Assembly: GCA_021795215.1 (NCBI GenBank)
Contig: JAJYPS010000005.1
Location: forward strand, 1 to 46,448
DNA length: 46,448 bases
Direction of reading: 5' to 3'
DNA from: Actinomycetes bacterium
Lineage (GTDB): Bacteria; Actinomycetota; Acidimicrobiia; Acidimicrobiales; JAKAOS01
Shown: positions 28,985 through 36,946 of the stretch, piece by piece
How the letters are laid out: every line of letters begins with the position of its first letter
Position numbering within the stretch: position 1 is the stretch's first letter
The notes under the pieces: model-generated
Databases searched by the model: none
Told to the model about the DNA's origin: nothing
What the model saw: only the letters and a program-made list of their open reading frames with translations
Made by a program: the position numbers and the translations under genes

Positions 28985-30324
28985 GCGACGACCAGGAAGA
29001 CTCGATGGCGGAAGACGAAGTCGAGGAAAACGATCGGCAGGAAGGTTCCGGAGGGAGCGGGAACGGGTCGGGATTGGCAGAGGAGCTGGAGCATTACCTT
29101 TCGGCTCAACTGGCCAGGGGAGTGCGCAGCTTGGCAGGCGGCCTCTCCGGTGCCACGCATTCGCTGTCGGCCGGGGGAGGTTCCGAGGGCAACGACGGAG
29201 GCGGTCTCCTTGCCGGAGTCGCCGGCAAGATCGCCGGGGGCGCCTCACCGGTCAAGGCGGCCGCATCCGCTGGTTTCGAAGGTCTCAAGCAGAAGGTCCC
29301 CGGCTTGGGCAGGACGAAAGACTCCGACGGCGGACAAAGCCAGTCGAAGATCGTCAACATCGTCGAGGACATCGACGTGGGCGTGCCCATCGACGTCGCG
29401 TACAACCAGTGGACGCAGTTCGAGCAGTTCAGCGGCTTCGCCAAGGGCGTGGACGAAGCCGAGCAGGAAGACGACACGACGGTGCGCTGGAAGGGCCATG
29501 TCGGGCCGGTTCGCCGTACTTGGACCGCCAAGATCACCGAGCAGGTCCCGGAGCGACGCATCGCGTGGAACGCTCAGGGAACGAAGGGGACAGTCGAAGG
29601 TGTCGTGACGTTCCACGAGCTGGCGGAGGACTTGACTCGGGTCCTGCTGGTCCTGGAGTACCACCCGAAAGGCATCGTCGAAGGTCTGGGCAACCTGTGG
29701 CGCGCTCAAGGAAGGCGGGCGCGCCTGGACCTCAAGAGTTTTCGCCGCTTCGTCATGATGAGAGGCGACAGCACCGGCGAATGGCGAGGCGAGGTCCACG
29801 ACGGAGAAGTCGGCGAGTCCCCCGGCGGGGAAGCGCGGGACGACTCTGGCGACGAGGAGGACACGGGCGGGTCCGGTTCCGTCGAGGACGGGGACGACTA
29901 CGACGAGGAGGACACCGGCACCGAGGACCCCGGGGATGACGAGGACTCCGTAGACGGGGACGACGTGGACTCCGGAGACGACGAAGATGCCGACTACGAG
30001 GGTGAGGACGCAGACAGCCAGGACGCAGACGAACAGGAGGATGACGACGCCGACCTCGACGAGCAGGAGGATGACGGGGAGCCCGACGAAGAGGCCGACG
30101 CCGACTTCGAAGACGGAGAAGGCGACCAGTCCGAAGGTGGACAGCTCGAGCCGGTAGACGACGACGCCGACAACGACGAGGAGGACGACGCGGAGGCGGA
30201 GGACGTATCCGAGGACGAAGCAGACGAGCCGGACGACCTGGACGAGGTAGACGACGAGGACGAGGTAGACGACGAGGAGGCAGAGGACCCGGACGAGGAG
30301 GAAGACGCCGCCGAGACCAAGTAG
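28981..30324 (+). CDS. gvpZ: GvpZ-like SRPBCC protein with a long acidic tail
   Basis: A 447-aa protein. Residues ~30-110 are helical and Gly-rich. Residues ~122-262 are an SRPBCC/polyketide-cyclase-like helix-grip domain (VGVPIDVAYNQWTQFEQFSG, WTAKITEQVPERRIAW, VTFHELAEDLTRVLLVLEYH), as in the Streptomyces gvp cluster. Residues ~265-447 are a disordered tail that is mostly Asp and Glu (EDTGTEDPGDDEDSVDGDD type). It starts inside the gvpY stop (ATGA). The function is unknown; the tail charge is opposite to that of GvpY. It ends the plus arm, followed by a strong terminator. Confidence 0.78.
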   Translation: MSDDQEDSMAEDEVEENDRQEGSGGSGNGSGLAEELEHYLSAQLARGVRSLAGGLSGATHSLSAGGGSEGNDGGGLLAGVAGKIAGGASPVKAAASAGFEGLKQKVPGLGRTKDSDGGQSQSKIVNIVEDIDVGVPIDVAYNQWTQFEQFSGFAKGVDEAEQEDDTTVRWKGHVGPVRRTWTAKITEQVPERRIAWNAQGTKGTVEGVVTFHELAEDLTRVLLVLEYHPKGIVEGLGNLWRAQGRRARLDLKSFRRFVMMRGDSTGEWRGEVHDGEVGESPGGEARDDSGDEEDTGGSGSVEDGDDYDEEDTGTEDPGDDEDSVDGDDVDSGDDEDADYEGEDADSQDADEQEDDDADLDEQEDDGEPDEEADADFEDGEGDQSEGGQLEPVDDDADNDEEDDAEAEDVSEDEADEPDDLDEVDDEDEVDDEEAEDPDEEEDAAETK

Positions 30325-30347
30325 TAGGCCCCAGGCGATCAACCGAG

Positions 30348-30381
30348 AGACGACCGGCGGCGTGGACGCCGCCGGTCGTCT
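30348..30381. terminator. Strong 15-bp hairpin between gvpZ and the oxidoreductase gene
   Basis: AGACGACCGGCGGCG (30348-30362) pairs perfectly with its complement at 30367-30381 over a TGGA loop, 24 nt after the gvpZ stop. As the next gene is convergent, it can serve both strands. Confidence 0.85.
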
Positions 30382-30436
30382 TGGCATCTAGTCCCTTGTG
30401 CTGGATGCGGTGTTCCCTGGCGAACCAAGGTTGCCG

Positions 30437-31420
30437 TCAGGCGTGCACGTCAACAACCACCCGGCCTCTGATCTGCCCGGCCAGCATCTGCTCCGCAAGA
30501 GCCGGAAGGCGGCTCATGGGCTCGATCCGTGTGATGTCGTCGAGGTTGTGGAGGGGAAGGGCGGACGCGATCAGCCCCCAGGCCTCGGCCCGAGCAGAGG
30601 AGGGACGCCTCACGGAGTCGATCCCGAGCAGAGAGACGTTGCGGAGGATGAACGGCAACATCGTCGCCGGAAGTCGTGTGCCGCCGGCAAGGCCGCATGC
30701 GGCCACTGCACCGCCGTACGCGATACGGGCGAGAAGGTTCGCCAGGGTCGGGCCGCCTACGGAATCGACCGCTCCGGCCCACCGTTCGGGGCCCAGAGCC
30801 GTCTGCTGTCCGCCGGCAAGCTCTTTCCGGTCGACGACTTCGGATGCGCCCAGCGCCGCCAAGTATTGGTATGAGTCGGCTTTGCCCGTCGACGCAGTGA
30901 CCGGATAGCCGCTGGCGGAGAGAAGAGCGACGGCGACGCTGCCCACTCCGCCCGTGGCTCCCGTGACCGCTACATCGGCCCCGCTCGACAATCCCGCCTT
31001 TTGCAGCGCCAGAACGCAGAGCGCCGCAGTCAGCCCGGCCGTACCCACCGCCATCGTCTGGCTCAGGCTCATGGACGACGGCTTTTCCATCAGCCATTCC
31101 GACCGGAGCCTCTGCACCGTCGTGTACCCGCCGGGGTGGGTCTCGGACAGTCCCCAGCCGGTGACCACCACCTCGTCGCCCGGGCACCACCGGGGGTGTT
31201 GGGATGCGGTGACGGTGCCGGCCAGGTCGATCCCGCAAACCATCGGATAACGGCGAGCGATCCTCGCCCGCCCCGTGACGGCCAGAGCGTCTTTGTAGTT
31301 GAGCGACGAGTACGACACGTCGACCGTCACGTCGCCTTCGGGCAGATCCCCCTCGGACAGATCGGCTACAACGGCCGGACGGTCGTGACCGGTGGTGACG
31401 ACAGCAGGGAAGTTGCCCAT
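30437..31420 (-). CDS. YhdH/AcuI-type quinone or acrylyl-CoA reductase
   Basis: A 327-aa medium-chain dehydrogenase/reductase. The domain order is typical: catalytic part with YSSLNYKDALAVTG and CGIDLAGTV, then the NADPH loop VTGATGGVGSVAVALLSASG and, further on, IDSVRR. The zinc-binding cysteines of alcohol dehydrogenases are absent, as in this branch. Characterised members reduce acrylyl-CoA (AcuI) or act on quinones (YhdH); which applies here cannot be told. ATG 31420 was chosen because it begins MGNFPAVV. It is divergent from the orphan kdpA gene, 252 bp apart. Confidence 0.85.
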   Translation of the reverse strand: MGNFPAVVTTGHDRPAVVADLSEGDLPEGDVTVDVSYSSLNYKDALAVTGRARIARRYPMVCGIDLAGTVTASQHPRWCPGDEVVVTGWGLSETHPGGYTTVQRLRSEWLMEKPSSMSLSQTMAVGTAGLTAALCVLALQKAGLSSGADVAVTGATGGVGSVAVALLSASGYPVTASTGKADSYQYLAALGASEVVDRKELAGGQQTALGPERWAGAVDSVGGPTLANLLARIAYGGAVAACGLAGGTRLPATMLPFILRNVSLLGIDSVRRPSSARAEAWGLIASALPLHNLDDITRIEPMSRLPALAEQMLAGQIRGRVVVDVHA

Positions 31421-31672
31421 GACCGGCCGGTATAGCAGTGTCTCGGCGGACCCGCAGCGGACGGACCGCTGGCGAAGGTGTGCGTACAACGGAAACCCGC
31501 CGGCGGTGCCCCGATTTGATACCGGATTTAGCTGCCGGCCACTCCCGTTAACACTCCATTGAGGCGCGCCTGACAATGATCTGGACGTGACCCCTTCCGT
31601 GCCTGCAAGACCGAATGCGCAGCCCGGGCTCGGCCGGTCGAACGTGCCGAGCAGTTGTGAGGAGGACCTTTC

Positions 31673-33361
31673 GTGTCGTTCGGCTTGACACTGGTTGCGC
31701 TGTTCCTGGCCCTCGCCGTCGCCTGGCGGTTTCTCGGCGCCTATATGGTGGCCGTGCTGGACGGTCGGGTCCACTGGCTGGCGTTCGTCGAGCGGCCGCT
31801 GTATCGCCTCCTGAAGGTCGACCCCGAGTCGGAACAGAGCTGGCAGCAGTACTCCGTGAGCCTTTTGCTGTTCTCGGGCGTATCGATCCTCGTCACTTAC
31901 GGGTTGCTCAGGCTGCAGGGGCTCCTTCCGTTCAACCCGCAGCGCTTGCCTGCAGTGAGCCCCGCGCTGGCGTGGAACACTTCAGTGGCTTTCGCCACGA
32001 ACACCGACTGGCAGAACTACGTGGGCGAGCAGACGATGTCGTACTTCTCGCAGATGGCCAACCTCGCGGTCCAGAACTTCTTCAGCCCTGCCGTGGCAAT
32101 TGCGGTGGCTGTCGCGCTGATCCGCGGCTTCGCCCGGAAGGGTTCGCCCACCATAGGGAACTTCTGGCTGGACATGATCCGCAGCATCCTGTACCTGTTG
32201 CTGCCGATCTCGTTCGTGATGGCCCTGGTCTTCGTCGGGGAAGGGGGGGTCCAGACGCTCGGCGGGCCGGCCCACGTGCACGACGTGCTCAGCGGAGCCG
32301 CTCAGACGATCCCTCGTGGTCCTGTCGCTTCCCAGGAGGCCATAAAGCAGTTGGGCACCAATGGCGGAGGCTTCTTCAACGCCAACAGCGCGCATCCGTT
32401 CGAGAACCCGACCGGGCTCACCAACTGGCTGACGCTAGTGCTCTTCCTGTCGATCCCGGTCGCACTGACGTATGTGTTCGGCAAGATGGTGGGCAGCCTA
32501 CGGCAAGGGGTGGCGGTGCTGGCTGCCATGGTTTTCTTCTTCGGTACTTGGACGGCGTTCACCACGGCAGCCGAGAAGGGGCCGAACCCCGCCGTGGCCG
32601 CGGCGGGTGTCCTCCAACCGCGGGGAAACACGGTCGGCAAGGAGGCTCGCTTCGGCGTCTCCTCGTCCGCTCTGTTCGGCGTTGCCGCTACGCAGACGTC
32701 GGACGGCTCGGCCAACTCCGCCTACGACTCCTTCACGCCAGTAGGGGGCCTGGGACTGATGACCGGCATGATGCTGGGGGAGGTCTCGCCCGGCGGCGTC
32801 GGCAGCGGCATATACACCATGCTGCTGTACGCGATAGTGGCGGTTTTCGTGGGCGGCCTCATGGTCGGGCGAACTCCGGAGTACCTGGGAAAGAAGATCG
32901 GTGCCAAGGAGGTGAAGCTGGCCGCGATTGCGATCCTCGTCGCCCCGATCACCGTGCTGGTGCTCTCCGGCATAGCCGTGTCGGTCCACGCCGGAAAGGT
33001 GGCACCGCTCAACTCTGGCCCGCACGGGTTCTCGGAGATCCTCTACGCGTTCACTTCCCAGGCGGAGACCAACGGGTCGGCGTTCGCCGGTCTGACGGGG
33101 AACACTCCCTTCTACAACATCACCGGGGGGATAGCGATACTCCTCGGCAGGTACGCCGTGATCGTCCCGGTACTGGCGCTGGCCGGCACGCTGGCGGCCA
33201 AGGGTATCGTGCCCGCCAGCGCCGGTACGGTCCGCACCGACACACCCATGTTCGTCGGACTGCTGATAGCCGTCGTGCTGATAGTCGGTGGCCTGACGTT
33301 CTTCCCGGCCGTGTCATTGGGGCCGGTGGTGGAGGCCCTCAGTCATGGCAAGTTGTACTGA
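31673..33361 (+). CDS. kdpA: KdpA paralog, orphan copy with altered pore-loop residues
   Basis: A full-length 562-aa homolog of the potassium-binding subunit of KdpFABC, about as long as the second copy and very similar to it. It retains [19 protein letters not shown] and [11 protein letters not shown]. It differs in the first loop (TNTDWQ, with Asp112 for the normal Asn) and the fourth loop (AETNGSAFAG, with Glu465-Thr466 for NN). No kdpF, kdpB or kdpC follows it; the next gene is on the other strand. GTG 31673 has GAGGAGGACC upstream. It could form a hybrid complex with KdpB/KdpC or act alone; neither is known. Confidence 0.93.
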   Translation: MSFGLTLVALFLALAVAWRFLGAYMVAVLDGRVHWLAFVERPLYRLLKVDPESEQSWQQYSVSLLLFSGVSILVTYGLLRLQGLLPFNPQRLPAVSPALAWNTSVAFATNTDWQNYVGEQTMSYFSQMANLAVQNFFSPAVAIAVAVALIRGFARKGSPTIGNFWLDMIRSILYLLLPISFVMALVFVGEGGVQTLGGPAHVHDVLSGAAQTIPRGPVASQEAIKQLGTNGGGFFNANSAHPFENPTGLTNWLTLVLFLSIPVALTYVFGKMVGSLRQGVAVLAAMVFFFGTWTAFTTAAEKGPNPAVAAAGVLQPRGNTVGKEARFGVSSSALFGVAATQTSDGSANSAYDSFTPVGGLGLMTGMMLGEVSPGGVGSGIYTMLLYAIVAVFVGGLMVGRTPEYLGKKIGAKEVKLAAIAILVAPITVLVLSGIAVSVHAGKVAPLNSGPHGFSEILYAFTSQAETNGSAFAGLTGNTPFYNITGGIAILLGRYAVIVPVLALAGTLAAKGIVPASAGTVRTDTPMFVGLLIAVVLIVGGLTFFPAVSLGPVVEALSHGKLY

Positions 33362-33461
33362 CGGACCGCAGCAGCCAGTGGGTCGGGTCGGGCTTCGGGC
33401 CGAGGCTCGCCACGGCTGCGAACCGCCTCCCGGTCCCGGCTCGGCCGTCCTCACCGTCGCC

Positions 33462-33785
33462 TCAGAGCTGCTCGAGAAGGGCCTCGTCCGCGCCCAGTTC
33501 GGTGAGCACCCGGACCAGGTCCGACTTTCTCATCAGCGTCTCGTAGTCGTCGTCTCTCCGCACCGTCGGCACGTTGCTGACTCCCAGCGAGTCGGCTCGT
33601 TCCCGGCCCTTCGCAGTGCCGAGGTTGCACATCTGCAGGGTTATCAGTCCGGCGTGCTCCAGCTTCCGCAGACCGTTGACCGCCTCCTGACAGCCGCTGC
33701 AGATCGGGTGGGTGAACAGCTCCACCACCCTCGGCTGGCAACCGCCGGTCGTCCCGCCCTCTTCGACCTGGCTCGTCTGCGTCAT
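33462..33785 (-). CDS. Thioredoxin-fold protein with CSGC motif
   Basis: A 107-aa protein. Residues ~18-80 have a glutaredoxin/thioredoxin-like fold with the dithiol Cys29-Ser-Gly-Cys32 (FTHPICSGCQEAV) and a cis-proline loop (VSNVPTV). An extra cysteine (Cys16) lies just before. It has the form of a small redox partner or a chaperone-like thiol protein. It is on the minus strand, directly downstream of the lipoyl carrier and thioredoxin genes, so the three genes run in the same direction. Confident on fold, not on partner. Confidence 0.75.
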   Translation of the reverse strand: MTQTSQVEEGGTTGGCQPRVVELFTHPICSGCQEAVNGLRKLEHAGLITLQMCNLGTAKGRERADSLGVSNVPTVRRDDDYETLMRKSDLVRVLTELGADEALLEQL

Positions 33786-33792
33786 GCCGCCA

Positions 33793-33828
33793 CCTTTCTG
33801 GCTCCCCGGACCTTTCTGGCTCCCCGGA
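33793..33828. repeat. Perfect 18-bp tandem duplication
   Basis: CCTTTCTGGCTCCCCGGA occurs twice without a gap, at 33793-33810 and 33811-33828. It lies just before the start of the CSGC protein gene and contains its candidate ribosome-binding region (AGAAAGG on the minus strand). Confidence 0.7.
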
Positions 33829-33882
33829 CCCTGGTGCTCCGGCCGGGGCCGTGTCCGGATCGCCGGCCAGACCCGCTCCTGC

Positions 33883-34449
33883 TCAAAGGTCGTCCCAGTC
33901 GTTGCAGTGGACGCACCAGAAGTCGTCGTTCACTCCCGCCACCGAGCGGAACGTGCGTCCGATCCGCTCCCGGTAGGCGTCCTGAGCCTCCTTGCCGGAC
34001 AGCCACGGGACGGCGGACTCCGGTCGGAACGCCACCACCCATCCTCGCCCGTACGGCTCCAGGTTCACCCAGAGGGGATGGGGTACCAGGTCGGCGTTCA
34101 CCTCGACCAGCTCGGCATCCACAGGCAGCCGGATCGGCCCCACCCACTTGGCGCTCTCCAGAAGAGCTACCGTCTTGCCTGCCGCCACCCGCTTTCCCAG
34201 CCTCTGCTCCGACCGGGGAAAGGAGATCGCCTGGAGCTTTCCCCCCGCTGTCTGCCCCACGTCCGTCAGGCCGACGCGCACCACTCCCGACTCCTCCACC
34301 CTCGCCCACAAGTCGTGCTCCACGTCGTACATCAGGTTCGTCGGCAGCACGCAGTTCTTGAACACCCAGGGTTGGTCGGCCGGGGACCCGGAGGAGTCCG
34401 GCCGACCGTTCGTTTCCTCGCCCCCCTCGTTTGCCGCTGGTTCGCCCAC
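33883..34449 (-). CDS. GcvH-like lipoyl-carrier protein, non-glycine-cleavage type
   Basis: About 188 aa. Residues ~28-145 follow the GcvH fold (YDVEHDLWARVEESGVVRVG, LTDVGQTAGGKLQAISFP). The lipoylation lysine is kept in LLESAKWVGPIRLPVDAELV, but the surrounding residues differ from true GcvH. The C-terminus adds ~45 residues ending FWCVHCNDWDDL, with a CVHC pair. It resembles the lipoate-binding proteins of the sulfur-oxidising sHdr systems only in general form; no hdr genes are nearby. GTG 34449 has GGGAGG at about 5 nt. It lies between two thioredoxin-fold genes. Confidence 0.75.
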   Translation of the reverse strand: MGEPAANEGGEETNGRPDSSGSPADQPWVFKNCVLPTNLMYDVEHDLWARVEESGVVRVGLTDVGQTAGGKLQAISFPRSEQRLGKRVAAGKTVALLESAKWVGPIRLPVDAELVEVNADLVPHPLWVNLEPYGRGWVVAFRPESAVPWLSGKEAQDAYRERIGRTFRSVAGVNDDFWCVHCNDWDDL

Positions 34450-34532
34450 GCCAACCTCCCAATATCCGCTGCTCCGTAGAGTAACCGCGGCGGGTCGTCC
34501 CGGCGTGGTTCTCCTTCGTGTGGCCCAATCGG

Positions 34533-34964
34533 TCAAGAGCCCAGCTTCGACTGGACCCACCTCGCCAGGGTCGCTTCGGGCAGAGCACCGACTTGACGAT
34601 CCGTCACTCTGCCGCCGTCCAGCAGCAGCAGGGTCGGTATCCCCTGGACTCCGAAGCGAGCGCTCAGGGCGGGGGCCTGGTCCACGTTCACCTTGACCAC
34701 CTTCAACCTGCCGGCGAACTGGCCGGCCATCTTCTGTACCGCCGGCGACAGGACGCGGCAGGGCCCGCACCATGGTGCCCAGAGGTCGACCAGCACCGGC
34801 ACGGGTGACTTCGCCGTGATCTCGTCGAAGTCGGCCTCGGTCGCGTCGACGGACCACGGGAGCCATGCCTGGCATCGCCCGCACCGGGGCTTGCCGCCCG
34901 CGGTGGTGGGCACACGGTTGCGTCCCCCGCACTCCTGACACGTCAGTACCGAAAAGGAGCCCAC
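34533..34964 (-). CDS. Thioredoxin-2-type protein with zinc ribbon
   Basis: A 143-aa thioredoxin. The N-terminal ~35 residues have two CxxC pairs (CQECGG, CGRCQAW) as in TrxC-type thioredoxin 2. The thioredoxin domain has WAPWCGPCRVL, and the cis-proline is in GIPTLLLL. It reduces disulfides in cytoplasmic proteins; the zinc ribbon is thought to tune redox sensing. GTG 34964 begins VGSFSVLTCQEC. It is the first gene of a three-gene minus-strand group followed by the lipoyl carrier and CSGC protein. Confidence 0.9.
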   Translation of the reverse strand: MGSFSVLTCQECGGRNRVPTTAGGKPRCGRCQAWLPWSVDATEADFDEITAKSPVPVLVDLWAPWCGPCRVLSPAVQKMAGQFAGRLKVVKVNVDQAPALSARFGVQGIPTLLLLDGGRVTDRQVGALPEATLARWVQSKLGS

Positions 34965-35015
34965 CGAACCTTCTTACCCCCTTCGTCCACTTCCCGGCAC
35001 CCGGTACGCCGGATC

Positions 35016-35033
35016 TGTTGACGATTTGTTGAC
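35016..35033 (+). promoter_or_regulatory. Candidate response-regulator box upstream of kdpF
   Basis: TGTTGAC occurs at 35016-35022 and 35027-35033, starts 11 bp apart (about one helical turn). Head-to-tail repeats at this spacing are typical of OmpR-family sites, and KdpE is of that family. It lies 56 nt before the first small gene of the kdp operon. A TTGACG or TTGACC in it could also be a -35 box, but no fitting -10 is seen. Confidence 0.4.
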
Positions 35034-35088
35034 CCCTTGGCGCCCCGCGTCGATGCCCTGTTTAGCAGGCGCCCGGCACGCTGGAGTC

Positions 35089-35172
35089 ATGCCTGATCTG
35101 CTCTCGGTAGTTGGGACAGTGGTGTTCATCGTGGCGATGCTCGGCATGAGCCGCGGAATGGAGAAGCTGTGA
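35089..35172 (+). CDS. 27-aa membrane peptide before kdpF
   Basis: A tiny gene, MPDLLSVVGTVVFIVAMLGM then SRGMEKL. It is one transmembrane helix followed by a short charged end. It overlaps the KdpF start by 4 nt (GTGA). Its EKL ending also matches that of KdpF (RPEKL), so it may be a KdpF-like paralog or an accessory peptide. GGAG lies only 2 nt before the ATG, so translation strength is unclear. Confidence 0.5.
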   Translation: MPDLLSVVGTVVFIVAMLGMSRGMEKL

Positions 35173-35258
35173 CAATCAACGACGTCGTCCTGCTGGCCCT
35201 CTCGGTCGCCATGATGGGCTATCTGGGCTTCGCCCTCATACGGCCGGAGAAGCTGTAG
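35169..35258 (+). CDS. kdpF: KdpF small stabilising subunit
   Basis: A 29-aa peptide (VTINDVVLLALSVAMMGYLG, ending FALIRPEKL). The single helix and the PEK(L/F) end are typical of KdpF, which stabilises the KdpABC complex in the membrane. The GTG at 35169 overlaps the 27-aa peptide's stop; its TAG overlaps the kdpA2 GTG by one base. Too short for most gene finders. Confidence 0.85.
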   Translation: MTINDVVLLALSVAMMGYLGFALIRPEKL

Positions 35259-36946
35259 TGGCCTACGCGCTCACCATCGTGGCCCTCGTCGTGGCGCTCG
35301 GCTTGACGTGGCGCTTCCTCGGGGCCTACATGGTCGCCGTTCTCGAAGGTCGTATGCGCTGGCTGGGCTTCATCGAGAAGCCCCTCTACCGGCTGCTCGG
35401 CATCGAGCCCGACGCGGAGCAGAGCTGGCAGCGGTACTCCATAAGCCTGCTGGTCTTCTCGGGGGTCTCCATCCTGGTGACCTACGCGATCATGCGCCTG
35501 CAGCAGTTCCTTCCGCTGAACCCCCAGCACATGGGGGCCGTCACGCCGGCATTGGCCTGGAACACCGCCGTGTCGTTCGTGACCAACACCAACTGGCAGA
35601 ACTACCTGGGCGAGCAGACCATGTCCTACTTCACCCAGATGAACGCTCTTGTCGTCCAGATGTTCATCAGTCCCGCAGTAGGTATCGCCGTGGCGGTGGC
35701 CCTCATCCGCGGGTTCGCGCGCAAGGGCTCGCCCACCATCGGAAACTTCTGGCTGGACCTCATCCGTAGCACGCTGTACGTCCTGCTGCCCATCTCGTTC
35801 GTCTTCGCGCTGATATTCGTCGGCCAGGGTGCGCTGCAGACCTTGGGCGGACCGGTCCACGTCCACAATGCCCTCAACGGCACGACTCAGACCATCCCCC
35901 GGGGGCCGGTGGCGTCCCAGGAGGCGATCAAGCAGTTCGGCACCAACGGAGGCGGCTTCTTCAACGCCAACAGCGCCCACCCCTTCGAGAGCCCCACCGG
36001 GCTGACCAACTTCCTGTCGATCTTCCTTTTGCTCTCGATCCCCGTGACACTGACCTATGTGTTCGGCAAGATGGTGGGCAGCGTGCGCCAGGGAGTGGCG
36101 GTGCTCGCGGCGATGATCTTCTTCTTCGGCGTCTGGACGACGTACACCACCGTCGCCGAGAAGGGGCCGAACCCCGCGGTGGCGGCGGCAGGCGTCGCCC
36201 AGCCTCGCGGGAACACAGTCGGAAAGGAAGCGCGTTTCGGCGTGTCCTCGTCAGCACTATTTGGAGTGTCGGCAACCCAGACCTCCACCGGGGCAGCAAA
36301 CTCTGCTTACGACTCCTACACCCCGGTAGGGGGGATGGGACTGCTGACCGGCATGATGCTCGGTGAGGTATCGCCGGGCGGCGTGGGCAGCGGCATGTAC
36401 ACCATCCTGCTGTTCGCTATCGTGACCGTTTTCATCGGCGGACTGATGGTCGGACGAACGCCCGAGTATCTGGGAAAGAAGATTCAGGCCAGGGAGGTGA
36501 AGCTGGCCGGGATCGGCGTGCTGGTGATGCCGGTCACCGTCCTGGTGCTGTCGGGGATAGCGGTATCGGTTCACGCCGGCCAGGCGGGGCCGCTCAATGC
36601 CGGGCCACACGGGTTCTCCGAGATCCTCTACGCGTACACATCTATGAGCAACAACAACGGCTCGGCGTTTGCGGGATTGACCGGCGACACGCCCTTCTAC
36701 AACATCACCGGCGGAATAGCGATGCTGCTCGGCCGGTTCGCCATCATGGTCCCGGTCCTGGCACTCGCCGGCACGCTGGCAGCCAAAGGCGTCGTCCCCG
36801 CCACGGCCGGTACGGTCCGCACCGACACGCCTCTGTTCGTAGGCCTCCTGATCGGCGTCGTGCTGATCGTCGGCGGCCTCACATTCTTCCCGGCCGTATC
36901 CCTCGGACCGGTCGTGGAAGCCCTTACTCACGGGAGGTTGTACTGA
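35258..36946 (+). CDS. kdpA: KdpA potassium-binding subunit (operon copy)
   Basis: A 562-aa integral membrane subunit with about ten helices and four pore loops. All loop motifs are canonical: TNTNWQNY (Asn112), LGTNGGGF-type ([21 protein letters not shown]), [11 protein letters not shown] and [10 protein letters not shown]. It starts with GTG overlapping the kdpF stop and ends overlapping kdpB by one base (TGATG). This is the likely functional copy of the KdpFABC complex for high-affinity K+ uptake. The orphan paralog lies 3.6 kb upstream. Confidence 0.96.
   Translation: MAYALTIVALVVALGLTWRFLGAYMVAVLEGRMRWLGFIEKPLYRLLGIEPDAEQSWQRYSISLLVFSGVSILVTYAIMRLQQFLPLNPQHMGAVTPALAWNTAVSFVTNTNWQNYLGEQTMSYFTQMNALVVQMFISPAVGIAVAVALIRGFARKGSPTIGNFWLDLIRSTLYVLLPISFVFALIFVGQGALQTLGGPVHVHNALNGTTQTIPRGPVASQEAIKQFGTNGGGFFNANSAHPFESPTGLTNFLSIFLLLSIPVTLTYVFGKMVGSVRQGVAVLAAMIFFFGVWTTYTTVAEKGPNPAVAAAGVAQPRGNTVGKEARFGVSSSALFGVSATQTSTGAANSAYDSYTPVGGMGLLTGMMLGEVSPGGVGSGMYTILLFAIVTVFIGGLMVGRTPEYLGKKIQAREVKLAGIGVLVMPVTVLVLSGIAVSVHAGQAGPLNAGPHGFSEILYAYTSMSNNNGSAFAGLTGDTPFYNITGGIAMLLGRFAIMVPVLALAGTLAAKGVVPATAGTVRTDTPLFVGLLIGVVLIVGGLTFFPAVSLGPVVEALTHGRLY

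Noticed and set aside
29994-30320. Poly-Ser open frame opposite the acidic tail of GvpZ
   Set aside because: It is the reverse complement of GAC/GAG codons and carries no independent signal.
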